Shown here one piece after another: positions 45,430 through 54,252 of a DNA stretch of 64,000 bases (positions are counted from its first letter, which is position 1; each line of letters opens with the position of its first letter). A model generated the notes under the pieces. That model was given only the letters and a program-made list of their open reading frames with translations. It was not told the origin of the DNA and made no database searches. Location of the stretch: NCBI GenBank assembly GCA_903837135.1, contig CAILTK010000072.1:44927-108926 (forward strand), given 5' to 3'. The DNA is from an uncultured Caulobacterales bacterium. Lineage in GTDB: Bacteria; Pseudomonadota; Alphaproteobacteria; Caulobacterales; Caulobacteraceae. A program made the translations under genes and the position numbers.

Positions 45430-45639
45430 ATGCGTTCTATCAGGCAACCCAACTGGTGGGCCGCCTCGGCTCTGGTGTTTTGCCTTGCAAGCTGGAGCGC
45501 AGGCGTGGCCGCGGTGTCGCGCACCACCCATCTTTACGAACACCGCAGTGCGTCCGGATTCCGCCACGACCTCCTGGTCCGCGCCGAACGTCACTGGTCG
45601 CCGTGGCTACGCCTTACGCCAACCGCGACCAAACGTTAG
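45430..45639 (+). CDS. Possible small exported protein
   Basis: 69 residues. A good ribosome site (GGAAGGA) lies six bases before the ATG at 45430. The N terminus has a hydrophobic stretch (WWAASALVFCLASWSAGVAA) that could be a signal peptide. The remainder is short and basic with no known motif. Weak coding evidence; kept because start signals and signal peptide coincide. Confidence 0.33.
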   Translation: MRSIRQPNWWAASALVFCLASWSAGVAAVSRTTHLYEHRSASGFRHDLLVRAERHWSPWLRLTPTATKR

Positions 45640-45730
45640 AGCACCGTACGCAGAAGCGGGCGCCGGCCCTCCGCAAAAACCAGGCGACTCGAAGGGACCT
45701 GGAGCCCGTGACGATCCGTCGTCGCGGTGA

Positions 45731-46147
45731 TCAGAACGGAATTTGCGGGGCCGGCTGGACCGGCGCCGGCTTGGGCGTCGTCACATTGCCGGTGAGGGGC
45801 TGACCCGGCACGATCGGCGGCGGCGCCGGCGTCACGGTATCGCCGTCAGAATCGGCCGTATCGTCGTCGGCCTTCTTCTTCACCGCCCGCGCGCTCGACG
45901 ACGCCGCGATCTCCTCGCGGGTCCAGCGACGCACGTCCGCCTCCGTCACCGGCGGCGCGACCAGGGGTTGGGCGTTGACCGCCTTGATCGGCGCCACGGC
46001 GGCGCCAAGATCGGTGTCTCCGCTGGCGCCGCCCAGGCCCTTGAGGTCGCGAACCACGCCGACGCCGAAGCCGGCCACGGCGGCCAGGACGATGATCCAG
46101 CCGGCGGCGAGGATCACGGCGCGCGGCATGGGCTTTATCTCGGTCAT
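45731..46147 (-). CDS. Small membrane-anchored Pro-rich protein
   Basis: 138 residues from the ATG at 46147. One hydrophobic helix at about 10-30 (AVILAAGWIIVLAAVAGFGVGVV) is followed by a long polar tail. The tail holds a short helical region TEADVRRWTREEIAASSSARAVKK (about 68-91), an acidic patch and a Pro-rich end. The topology suggests a periplasmic or cytosolic tail on a single anchor. No known family. Convergent with the small gene before it and divergent from the helicase gene, with 287 bp between. Confidence 0.75.
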   Translation of the reverse strand: MTEIKPMPRAVILAAGWIIVLAAVAGFGVGVVRDLKGLGGASGDTDLGAAVAPIKAVNAQPLVAPPVTEADVRRWTREEIAASSSARAVKKKADDDTADSDGDTVTPAPPPIVPGQPLTGNVTTPKPAPVQPAPQIPF

Positions 46148-46434
46148 GATCGCAACCTAGCCTGTGTGGGCGGGGAGGGGAAAGGGGCGCCGCAGTGCAA
46201 TATGCTTGACTTTCGCCCACGCACGGCCCAATTGAACCTCAGTTCTGCGCCGTTATCGCGGCGTACAAGGTAGACTGCGTGAAGGAACGGGCCTCCCGTT
46301 CGCCTGTCCCTTGTCTTGAACCTCACCCGACGCCGGGCCCACGCAGGCGTTTCCAGACATACCCGCCCACGGCGCCGGCATGACCGCTCGCGCTCATTCG
46401 GCGTATCTGGCGGTTCGCCGCCTCAGGACTCCCT

Positions 46435-47991
46435 TTGAAACATTTCAACGACTTCGCCCTCAATCCCGCCATCCTCAAAGCCGTCGCGGCCAAGGGCTAC
46501 ACCGTCCCGACCCCGATCCAGGCCCAGGCCATTCCGCCGGTGATGACCGGCAAGGATCTCTTGGGCGTCGCCCAGACCGGCACCGGCAAGACCGCCGCCT
46601 TCGCCCTGCCCATCCTGCATCGGCTCGCCGCGAACCCGGTGAAGGCCTCGCCCAAGCATTGCCGCGCGCTGGTGCTGTCGCCGACCCGCGAACTGGCGTC
46701 GCAGATCGCCGAGAGCTTCCGCGCCTATGGCGCCGCCCTCGGCCTCTCCGTCACCACCGTCTTCGGCGGCGTGAAATACGGCGCCCAGATCAAGACCCTC
46801 GGCCATGGCGTCGACGTCCTGGTCGCCACCCCCGGCCGGCTGATCGACCACATGCAGGAAGGCCACCTCAACCTTTCGGAGGTCGAGGTCTTCGTGCTCG
46901 ACGAGGCGGACCAGATGCTCGACCTCGGCTTTTTCCAGCCGATCCGCAAGATCGTCGCCCGCCTGCCGATGAAGCGGCAGAACCTGTTCTTCTCGGCCAC
47001 CATGCCCAAGGAGATCAAGGCCTTGGCCTCCGACCTGCTGCGCGATCCGGTGGAGGTGGCGGTCGCGCCGCCGGCCGCCACGGCGGACCGGGTGAGCCAG
47101 CAGGTGCTGTTCATCGAAACCGCCCGCAAGCGGGTGCTGCTGGCGGATCTCTACGCCGACGCATCGCTGTCGCGGACCATCGTCTTCACCCGCACCAAGC
47201 GCGGGGCAGACCGGGTGGCCAAGCACCTTGACCTCTGTGGTGTGGAAGCCGCCGCCATTCACGGCGACAAGAGCCAGCCGCAGCGCGAGAAGGCCCTGGC
47301 GGCGTTCAAGGCCGGCAAGGTCCGGGCCCTCGTCGCCACCGACATCGCCGCCCGCGGGATCGACGTGTCGGAGGTGACCCACGTGATCAACTTCGAACTG
47401 CCGAATGTCCCCGAGAGCTACGTCCACCGGATCGGGCGGACCGCCCGCGCCGGCGCCGAAGGCAAGGCGATCAGCCTGGTGGGCGACGACGAGCGCAATC
47501 TGCTGCGCGACATCCAGAAACTGACCCGCCAGACCATCCCGGCGTTTGATCGTCGCAACGACAAGCAGCTCGCGCAGGCGCAGGCGGCCGAGGCCCATCT
47601 CGGCTTCGACAAGCCCGGCGAAGGCGAAGGGCTGGAGAGCCGCCGCGGCGAACGGACCCATGAACGCTCGGGCGAGCGGACCGGCGAACGCCGGCCGCAA
47701 CCCAAGCCGCAAGGGGCGTCTTCGGCCAAGCCGCAGACCTCGCAGAAGCAGCGCCAGAAGTTCCGCGGGGCCCGCGGCGGCGACGGCGGCGGCCATGTGC
47801 GCGACCAGGCGCGGCAGGTCGAGGGTCACCGGGGCGAGAACCGGCCGGCCGGACGCTTCGGCGCGCCGAACTCGGGCTATGAACCGATAAAGGACGCCGC
47901 GGCCGGCGAGGGCGTCTCCTTGAAGCGCAAGCGCCGCCGGCGCCCGGCGGGCGCCAACCGTTCCGGACCCGCCGTCTCGTCCGCGTCGTAG
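46435..47991 (+). CDS. rhlE: DEAD-box ATP-dependent RNA helicase, RhlE type
   Basis: 518 residues from a TTG at 46435, since no ATG fits the conserved N-terminal FNDFALNPAILKAVAAKGY (Q-motif region). All helicase motifs are visible: AQTGTGKT, PTRELA, TPGRL, DEAD in VLDEADQML, SAT, and HRIGRTARAG. The C-terminal 140 residues are a disordered basic tail with ER/GER repeats and a KRKRRRR cluster, likely for RNA binding. RhlE helicases act in ribosome assembly, RNA decay and cold adaptation. The 287-bp upstream region may carry a long leader as in cold-regulated helicases; nothing specific was identified in it. Confidence 0.93.
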   Translation: MKHFNDFALNPAILKAVAAKGYTVPTPIQAQAIPPVMTGKDLLGVAQTGTGKTAAFALPILHRLAANPVKASPKHCRALVLSPTRELASQIAESFRAYGAALGLSVTTVFGGVKYGAQIKTLGHGVDVLVATPGRLIDHMQEGHLNLSEVEVFVLDEADQMLDLGFFQPIRKIVARLPMKRQNLFFSATMPKEIKALASDLLRDPVEVAVAPPAATADRVSQQVLFIETARKRVLLADLYADASLSRTIVFTRTKRGADRVAKHLDLCGVEAAAIHGDKSQPQREKALAAFKAGKVRALVATDIAARGIDVSEVTHVINFELPNVPESYVHRIGRTARAGAEGKAISLVGDDERNLLRDIQKLTRQTIPAFDRRNDKQLAQAQAAEAHLGFDKPGEGEGLESRRGERTHERSGERTGERRPQPKPQGASSAKPQTSQKQRQKFRGARGGDGGGHVRDQARQVEGHRGENRPAGRFGAPNSGYEPIKDAAAGEGVSLKRKRRRRPAGANRSGPAVSSAS

Positions 47992-48008
47992 GCGGACGCT
48001 CCATGAAA

Positions 48009-48036
48009 ACGGCGGCCGGATCGCTCCGGCCGCCGT
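48009..48036. terminator. Bidirectional intrinsic terminator candidate
   Basis: A 12-bp perfect stem (ACGGCGGCCGGA at 48009-48020, complement at 48025-48036, loop TCGC) lies in the 67 bp between the convergent helicase and CsbD genes. On the minus strand the stem is followed by TTTTC and on the plus strand it is preceded by AAAA. It therefore fits best as the terminator of the minus-strand transcript and may also stop the helicase transcript. Confidence 0.75.
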
Positions 48037-48058
48037 CGTCATGTCGGGTCTACGGGGT

Positions 48059-48229
48059 TCAGCGCAGCGCGTCTTGAACCTTGCCGACCTTGTTCTGCAC
48101 GCCGCCGACGGTCTTCTCGGCCTTGCCCTTGGCTTCGAGCGACGGATCGTTGGTCACTTTGCCGGCAGCTTCCTTGATGGCGCCCGATGCTTTTTTGGCA
48201 GCGCCTTGAATTCGATTGTCGCTCATCAT
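48059..48229 (-). CDS. CsbD family stress-response protein
   Basis: 56 residues from the ATG at 48229 (a second ATG follows directly), with AAGGAG four bases upstream. The sequence NRIQGAAKKASGAIKEAAGKVTND and KGKAEKTVGGVQNKVGK is the CsbD-like pattern, rich in Ala, Lys and Gly and probably disordered or helical. In other bacteria CsbD-like proteins are induced by general stress. Target and mechanism are unknown. It lies 76 bp downstream of the AsmA gene. Confidence 0.9.
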   Translation of the reverse strand: MMSDNRIQGAAKKASGAIKEAAGKVTNDPSLEAKGKAEKTVGGVQNKVGKVQDALR

Positions 48230-48305
48230 GCGTCTCCTTACTTGACCGCGAGGTCGTGGTCCTCGATCACGAAACGCGTCGGCAGCGAACCAGGTTCCGC
48301 GTGCT

Positions 48306-50351
48306 CTACTTCTTGGCGGGCGTGGTCGGCAGCGCACCCTTTACTGGCGCAGGCGCGGTTTTGGCGTCGGCCATGAGCGACTGGCAGTCCGCGTTCTTGG
48401 CCAGGCCGGGGTCGACAAAGGGCAGGATGGCGGCCAACGGCGTCAGGACGATGCCGAGCGCGATGGCCGCGCCGCCCTGGGCCACGGCGGTCCCGGGCTG
48501 GAGCCCCAGGGCCGGACTGCGGAAGTGGCCGCCGACGGTGATCGGCAGGAAGACATGGGTCAGGCGAAATTTCTTGCTGTCCCCCTTGAGCACCAGATTC
48601 AGCGTCTCGTCGGCGAGATTGCCGCCGCCCTCGCCCTTCACCCGCACCACGTCGGTGTCGAGCAGGATCTGGCTGGCGGTCATTTCGCCGTTCCTCACGT
48701 CGAAGGACGCGACGCCGCAGCGAATGTCGGTCTGCTGATTGTTCTTGGACAGGAGCAGGCCCAGCCCCTTGCCGACGTTGACGCCGAGCAGTTCGGCGAA
48801 GGCCTGGCGCATATGCCCGTGGGGTATGACCACCGTGATCGCGCCGTTGGCGTCGGCCGCGGCGCGGTGGACCGAGTCGCCGCGCCCGGTCAGCTTGACC
48901 CGGGCCGCCATCAGTCCCTCGATCGGCGCCGCGGCGCCCTTGGCGCCGGGGACGAAGTTCTGCAACTCCACGTTCGACAGCTTCGCATCCACCGAAGTGA
49001 CCGGCGTGGCGCCGCGGCCGTTGAGGCTGACGATCGAGGTGAACCGCCCCTGCGGCAGATCGAACGCCAGGGGATTCATCGTCAGAAGACCGTGGTCCAG
49101 AGTCAGGTGCAGATGCGCGCCCCGCAGCGGCAGCATCGTGTCCTTTACCGCATCGGCGCTGTAGTCGAGCGTTGCGTCCATCTTGCGCAGGCGATCGGCG
49201 TCGAGCGGCGCGTCCGGCAACAGCCGCTGCTCGGCCGCCATCTTGGCTGCCTCGACCTTCTGGGTCGGATTGGCGGTGGCCGCCGCCTTGCCCACCGGCG
49301 CCCCGCCGACCAGGGCGGCGAGATCCTTGAAATCGAGCGAGCGCGAATGGACCGTCGCCTTGACGACCGGCCGGCCCGTCGCCGTCGTTACATCCATCAG
49401 GCCGGCGATATCCGACGCGCCGATCCGGCCGGCGACCCGGCTGAGATTGTAATCCTTGCCGCCGTGCTTGAGCTCGCCCTGCAGATCGTAGGTGGGCGTA
49501 TTGGGCAGGGCCAGGCCGGTCAGATAATAGAGGTCGGCCAGATCCGGCCCGGAGAGATGCAGCCGGGTGCTGTAGGCGGCGAGATCGAACGGCCGGTGCA
49601 GTTCGCCCCGCGCCTCGACGTGCGTCGCGCCCATGCGAACGGTCCCGGAAAACGGATAGGGCTGATCGAGCTTCACGTTCAGGAGCGGCCCGCCGGCGAC
49701 GGTCAGGGCGAACGGCTTGCGGTTCAGCGTTCCCTGACCGACCAGGCTGAAGGCGTGGGCTTGCGGGCCCGCAGCATGCTCGTTCGAGTCGATCGTCCCA
49801 TCGATCACCATCTTGCGCGCCGCATCGACGAAATGCAGCCGGCCCGCGTCGACCACGAAGCGTTCGATCGGCGGCAGCTTTGGCGCGGCCCCGGCGGACG
49901 GGTGGTCGGAAAAGCTCCAGTTGGTCCGACCGTCCGCGTCCCGGCGCAGATCGAGCGAGGGATGGACGAGCTCGAGCAGCGGCAGCACCGGCCGGCCCTT
50001 CAGTAACGACATCCAGCGGATCTCGGCGGTCACCGTGTCGACGGTGGCCATCTTCACGGAAGCGCCGCCGGCCCAGGCCGGCTGGCCGATCTTCAGGCCG
50101 CCGATCGAGACCCGGGGCTGGGCGGTGAGCAGGTGGACCTTGAGGTCGCCGTCGATGCGCACGTCCCGACCGGTGGCGTCCGACGCCAGACGGGCCAACG
50201 GGCCCCGGAGCAGATTCCAGTCGAACAAGGCGAAGGCCAGGACGATCACCGCGATCAGGGCGACCAGCGACCCGCCCATCCACGCCAGGGCGCGCTGCTC
50301 GGGCGACAGCCGGCGCGGATCAACAAAATCATGGGGATGGGCAGTGGTCAC
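48306..50351 (-). CDS. AsmA family protein (YhjG-like)
   Basis: 681 residues from a GTG at 50351. One membrane anchor lies at about 22-48 (AWMGGSLVALIAVIVLAFALF). The N-terminal AsmA domain (about 50-200, with DATGRDVRIDGDLKVHLL) follows, and the C-terminal AsmA_2-type region (about 470-640) contains VRVKGEGGGNLADETLNLVLKG. AsmA-like proteins span the envelope and are implicated in phospholipid transport to the outer membrane. It is followed downstream by CsbD and is 58 bp from zapE. A good family match with normal length. Confidence 0.9.
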   Translation of the reverse strand: MTTAHPHDFVDPRRLSPEQRALAWMGGSLVALIAVIVLAFALFDWNLLRGPLARLASDATGRDVRIDGDLKVHLLTAQPRVSIGGLKIGQPAWAGGASVKMATVDTVTAEIRWMSLLKGRPVLPLLELVHPSLDLRRDADGRTNWSFSDHPSAGAAPKLPPIERFVVDAGRLHFVDAARKMVIDGTIDSNEHAAGPQAHAFSLVGQGTLNRKPFALTVAGGPLLNVKLDQPYPFSGTVRMGATHVEARGELHRPFDLAAYSTRLHLSGPDLADLYYLTGLALPNTPTYDLQGELKHGGKDYNLSRVAGRIGASDIAGLMDVTTATGRPVVKATVHSRSLDFKDLAALVGGAPVGKAAATANPTQKVEAAKMAAEQRLLPDAPLDADRLRKMDATLDYSADAVKDTMLPLRGAHLHLTLDHGLLTMNPLAFDLPQGRFTSIVSLNGRGATPVTSVDAKLSNVELQNFVPGAKGAAAPIEGLMAARVKLTGRGDSVHRAAADANGAITVVIPHGHMRQAFAELLGVNVGKGLGLLLSKNNQQTDIRCGVASFDVRNGEMTASQILLDTDVVRVKGEGGGNLADETLNLVLKGDSKKFRLTHVFLPITVGGHFRSPALGLQPGTAVAQGGAAIALGIVLTPLAAILPFVDPGLAKNADCQSLMADAKTAPAPVKGALPTTPAKK

Positions 50352-50409
50352 GGGGTCACGCGGTTGGAGCGGGAACCTTGAGAACCGATGACGGGCAGGG
50401 TCGTTCCCG

Positions 50410-51537
50410 TCAGTCCCGCGCCGCGAGAATCCAGTCCTCCGAGCGCATCTCCTGCAGGCGCGAGACGGTGCGCTCGAATTCGAAGGCGCCGTCGCCGGCC
50501 GGATAGAGGGCCTCGGGCTCCGCCTCGGCCAGCACCGCGAGCCTGACCTTGGCCTCGTAGAGCGCGTCGACCAGGGTGACGAAGCGGGCCGCTTCGTTTC
50601 GCCGGTCGGGCGTCAGGACCGGCACGTCCTCCAGAAAGACCGTGTGGAACCGGCCCGCAAGAGCCAGATAGTCCTGCGGCCCCAGGGCCTGTCCGCACAG
50701 GCTGACGAAGGTCGCCCGCAGATGGCCTCCCGCCACGTGCGGCAGCCGCAGCTTGCGTCCCAGCACCTCCACCGTGGCGCCGGTCTCCTCGGCGCCGTCG
50801 AGCAGGGCCAGCCACAGGGCGTCGAACGCCGTCTCGGTCTCGGGCGCCACCGGTGAAAAATAGACCCGGGCCCCGCGCAGCCGGTCGAGCCGGAAGTCTT
50901 TCGGCCCGCCCACATGCGCCACCTGCAGCCGGGCCTTGAGCAGGGCGATGAAGGGCAGGAACAGCTGGCGGTTCAGGCCGTCCTTGTAGAGGTCGTCCGG
51001 CGCCCGGTTGGAGGTGGCGACCACCACGACCCCCTTGGCGAACAGAGCCTCGAACAGCCGGCCCAGAATCATGGCGTCGGCGATGTCGGTGACGTGGAGC
51101 TCGTCGAAGCACAATAGGCGGGTCTCGCCGGCGATCTTCTCCGCCACCGCCTGGATCGGATCGTCGCCGCCCCGGACGCCGGGAAAGGTCTCTCGCCGCG
51201 TGGCCGTATCGCCCTTGCGCCAGACGTCGATCAGGGCGTGGGTCCGGCCCATGAAGGCGTGAAAGTGAGCGCGTTGCTTGCGCGCCACCGGCGCCGACTC
51301 GAAGAACAGGTCCATCAGCATCGACTTGCCGCGCCCCACCGGCCCCCACAGATAGACGCCGCGCGGCGGCTCCTTTTTCCTGTGCAGGAACGGCAGGGAG
51401 AAGCCGGGCTCGGACAGGGCGTTGAGGTCGCCTTCGAGCCGCGACAGCGCCTGGACGGCCTCCGCCTGGGCCGCATCGGGCGTTATGTCGCCGCGGGCGA
51501 GCTTCTGCTGGTAGGCTGAGGCCACGGAAAGCGCCAT
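50410..51537 (-). CDS. zapE: Cell division protein ZapE (AFG1-like ATPase)
   Basis: 375 residues from the ATG at 51537. A TTG at 51576 would add 13 residues. Walker A is GPVGRGKS (65-72), Walker B LLCFDELHVTDIADAM, sensor region VVVATSNRAPDDLY, and the C-terminal AFG1 segment includes RFHTVFLEDVPVL. ZapE is a cytosolic ATPase that destabilises FtsZ polymers late in division and is used under stress or low oxygen. It is divergent from dnaN with 143 bp between. Confidence 0.93.
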   Translation of the reverse strand: MALSVASAYQQKLARGDITPDAAQAEAVQALSRLEGDLNALSEPGFSLPFLHRKKEPPRGVYLWGPVGRGKSMLMDLFFESAPVARKQRAHFHAFMGRTHALIDVWRKGDTATRRETFPGVRGGDDPIQAVAEKIAGETRLLCFDELHVTDIADAMILGRLFEALFAKGVVVVATSNRAPDDLYKDGLNRQLFLPFIALLKARLQVAHVGGPKDFRLDRLRGARVYFSPVAPETETAFDALWLALLDGAEETGATVEVLGRKLRLPHVAGGHLRATFVSLCGQALGPQDYLALAGRFHTVFLEDVPVLTPDRRNEAARFVTLVDALYEAKVRLAVLAEAEPEALYPAGDGAFEFERTVSRLQEMRSEDWILAARD

Positions 51538-51680
51538 CGTCGTGCTGTCGCCGATCAGGAACCGCGTTGCAAGCACCCGCGGACAGCCCAGCCGCCCTTC
51601 CCCACCCGCCAGAATCCTTTAGTGTGCATCGTCCAATACGCCGCCGTCGCGCGGTTGCGTGAACCTGCTTGGACGACCTC

Positions 51681-52799
51681 ATGAAGCTCACCATCGAGCG
51701 GCAATCGCTGATCAAGGCCCTCGGACACGTGCAAAGCGTGGTGGAGCGCCGGAACACGATTCCGATCCTGTCCAACGTCCTGCTTTCGGCGGAGAAGGGC
51801 GGCCTGTCGTTCTCGGCCACCGACCTCGACATGGAGATCGTCGACGAGACCAAAGCCGAAGTCTCGATACCGGGTCAGATCACCGCCCCGGCTCACACGC
51901 TCTACGAGATCGTGCGCAAGCTGCCGGAAGGCGCCGAGGTCGAGCTGAAGTTCCAGGGGGACGATCCGCGGCTGGCGGTGTCGGCCGGCCGTTCACGCTT
52001 CAACCTGCCGGTCCTGCCGGCGGGGGACTTCCCGGTGATGTCGTCGGACGGCCTGTCGGGCCGCGTGACCCTCGACACCGAGGCCCTGATCCGGCTGATC
52101 GACAAGACCCGCTTCGCCATCTCCACCGAGGAGACGCGCTACTATCTGAACGGCCTCTACATGCACACGGTGATGGAGGACGGCGAGGCCAAGCTGCGCG
52201 CCGTCGCCACCGACGGCCACCGGTTGGCCCTGGCCGAAATGTCCGCCCCGGAAGGCGCGCTGGGCTTGCCCGGCGTGATCGTCCCGCGCAAGACCATCCA
52301 GGAGGCGCGCCGGCTGCTCGACGACGCCGGCGAGACGGTCGAGCTGCAGCTCTCCACCGCCAAGGTACGATTCGAGTTCGGACGCGCCGCCCTGACCTCG
52401 AAGGTGATCGACGGCTCCTTCCCGGACTACATGCGGGTGATCCCGCGCGACAACCAGAAGGTCGTCCGCATCGACAACGCCCTGTTCGCCGCGGCGGTGG
52501 ACCGGGTGGCGACCATCTCGGCCGAGAAGTCGCGTTCGGTGAAGCTGGCGCTGGAGTCCGGCCGCCTGACCCTCACCGTCCGCAACATGGAGGCCGGCCA
52601 GGCGGTGGAGGAGATCGAGATCGAATACGACGGCGAAGCCTTCGAGATCGGCTTCAACGCCCGCTATCTGCTCGACGTCTGCGGCCAGATCGGCGGCGAG
52701 ATCATGGAGCTGCGTTTCGCCGATCCGGCCTCGCCCACCCTGGTGCTCGATCCCACCGACGCCGGGGTTCGCTATGTGCTGATGCCGCTCAGGGTCTGA
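51681..52799 (+). CDS. dnaN: DNA polymerase III beta subunit (sliding clamp)
   Basis: 372 residues from the ATG at 51681, which gives the standard MKLTIER start; an in-frame TTG at 51669 is rejected. Three clamp domains follow (about 1-125, 130-245, 247-372), and the C-terminal YVLMPLRV contains the usual MPxR/V end. DnaN encircles DNA and tethers polymerases and other partners. As in Caulobacter-like genomes it is not beside dnaA. The gene stands alone, with 99 bp to the transaldolase gene. No strong ribosome site is visible before the start. Confidence 0.97.
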   Translation: MKLTIERQSLIKALGHVQSVVERRNTIPILSNVLLSAEKGGLSFSATDLDMEIVDETKAEVSIPGQITAPAHTLYEIVRKLPEGAEVELKFQGDDPRLAVSAGRSRFNLPVLPAGDFPVMSSDGLSGRVTLDTEALIRLIDKTRFAISTEETRYYLNGLYMHTVMEDGEAKLRAVATDGHRLALAEMSAPEGALGLPGVIVPRKTIQEARRLLDDAGETVELQLSTAKVRFEFGRAALTSKVIDGSFPDYMRVIPRDNQKVVRIDNALFAAAVDRVATISAEKSRSVKLALESGRLTLTVRNMEAGQAVEEIEIEYDGEAFEIGFNARYLLDVCGQIGGEIMELRFADPASPTLVLDPTDAGVRYVLMPLRV

Positions 52800-52898
52800 T
52801 CGGCACTCGCACCGGCCTTGAAAGCCCCATCCCGCCGTTCATGGGTCGCGGTCCCGCCGCGCACCCCTCGGCCGCCGAAATCGTGATAGGCTGACGCC

Positions 52899-53564
52899 AT
52901 GCAACTGTTCATCGATACCGCCGACATCGCCGTCCTGAAGGCGCTGGCCGAAACCGGGTTGGTCGACGGTGTGACCACCAATCCGTCGCTGATCGCCAAG
53001 TCCGGGCGCCAGTTCATCCCCACCATCGCCGAGATCTGCGAGCTGATCCCCGGGCCGATCTCGGCGGAGGTGGCGGCGATCGACGCCCCGACCATGATCA
53101 AGGAGGGCGAGAAACTCGCCGGCATCGCCTCCAACGTGGTGGTCAAGCTGCCGCTGACCTTCGAGGGCCTGAAGGCCTGCGCTCATTTCGCCAGCCAGGG
53201 GATCATGACCAATGTGACCCTGTGCTTCTCGGTCACCCAGGCGCTCCTGGCCGCCAAGGCGGGCGCCACCTATGTGTCGCCCTTCGTCGGCCGGCTCGAG
53301 GATCAGGGCGCGGACGGGATCGAGCTCCTGGCCGAGATCCGCGCGGTCTACGACACTTACGGCTACGAGACGGAGATCCTGGCGGCTTCGATCCGCACGC
53401 CTGCGCAGGTGAAGGCGGCCGCCCTGGCCGGCGCCGATTGCGCGACCCTTCCGCCGGGCGTGTTCCGCGACCTCGTCAAGCACCCGTTAACCGACAAGGG
53501 GCTTGAACAGTTCTTGAGCGACTGGAAGGGCACCGGTCAGTCGATCCTTGGCGAGTTGGGGTAG
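52899..53564 (+). CDS. tal: Transaldolase (TalB-like short form, fructose-6-phosphate aldolase type)
   Basis: 221 residues, the short class shared by MipB/TalC transaldolases. The Schiff-base Lys is K83 in NVVVKLPLT. Other motifs are [27 protein letters not shown] and [13 protein letters not shown]. It moves a dihydroxyacetone unit in the non-oxidative pentose phosphate pathway; whether it is a transaldolase or a fructose-6-phosphate aldolase depends on a few residues I cannot judge safely. It is four bases upstream of the DUF484 gene, so likely co-transcribed with it and xerC. Confidence 0.92.
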   Translation: MQLFIDTADIAVLKALAETGLVDGVTTNPSLIAKSGRQFIPTIAEICELIPGPISAEVAAIDAPTMIKEGEKLAGIASNVVVKLPLTFEGLKACAHFASQGIMTNVTLCFSVTQALLAAKAGATYVSPFVGRLEDQGADGIELLAEIRAVYDTYGYETEILAASIRTPAQVKAAALAGADCATLPPGVFRDLVKHPLTDKGLEQFLSDWKGTGQSILGELG

Positions 53565-53568
53565 CGGC

Positions 53569-54252
53569 GTGAGCGGAGCGGTGGAGATCGAGGTCGCCGG
53601 CGAGGCGACGCCGGACGGGTGGACCGCAGCGCGGGCCCTGTTGATGGCGCACCCCGGCCTGCTGCGCGACGACGCCGAACTGATGCAGGCCCTGGCGGTG
53701 AAGGCGGCCAACATCGTCGAGTTCGGCCCGGCCGCCCTGGCCCGGCTGGAGGCGGCGCGCGCGCGCGAGACCACCGCCCGTCAGGAGATCGAGGCCCTGG
53801 CCCGGGCCAACTTCCACGCCCAGTCCCAGACCCACGCCCTGATCATCGATCTTCTGGCGTCGCGCAACAACGCCGATCTGGCGCGGCGGGTGCAGCAGGC
53901 GGCCGAAGAGCGCTTTGGCCTGGCGGCCGGCTCCATCGCCGTCGAGGGACCGGGCCGCACGCCGGCGGGCTGGCGTCCCCTGCCCTGCGGCATGATCGAC
54001 CTGTTGCTCGGCGACGGCGTGGCGCGCATGGGACCGACCATCGCCGCCGAAGACCTGTTCGGGGACCTGGCCGAAGACGTGAACAGCATGGCCCTGGTCC
54101 GCCTCTCGGTCTGGTCGCCGCTGCGCCAGGGGGTGCTGGCGTTCGGATCGCGCGAACGCGATGGTTTCACCCGAGACATGGGCGCCGAACTCGTGGCCTT
54201 CCTGGCCCGGGTGGTGGAGCGGACGGCCGAGCGATGGCCCCCCCTGAGCTGA
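53569..54252 (+). CDS. DUF484 (GAF-like) family protein
   Basis: 227 residues from the GTG at 53569, four bases after the transaldolase stop. The pattern LLMAHPGLLRDDAELMQAL, followed by a coiled-coil-like helix (about 55-85) and a GAF-type C-terminal domain, defines DUF484. These proteins nearly always lie directly before xerC, as here, where the two genes overlap by 19 bases. Function is unknown; the linkage suggests a role with the recombinase. Confidence 0.9.
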   Translation: MSGAVEIEVAGEATPDGWTAARALLMAHPGLLRDDAELMQALAVKAANIVEFGPAALARLEAARARETTARQEIEALARANFHAQSQTHALIIDLLASRNNADLARRVQQAAEERFGLAAGSIAVEGPGRTPAGWRPLPCGMIDLLLGDGVARMGPTIAAEDLFGDLAEDVNSMALVRLSVWSPLRQGVLAFGSRERDGFTRDMGAELVAFLARVVERTAERWPPLS

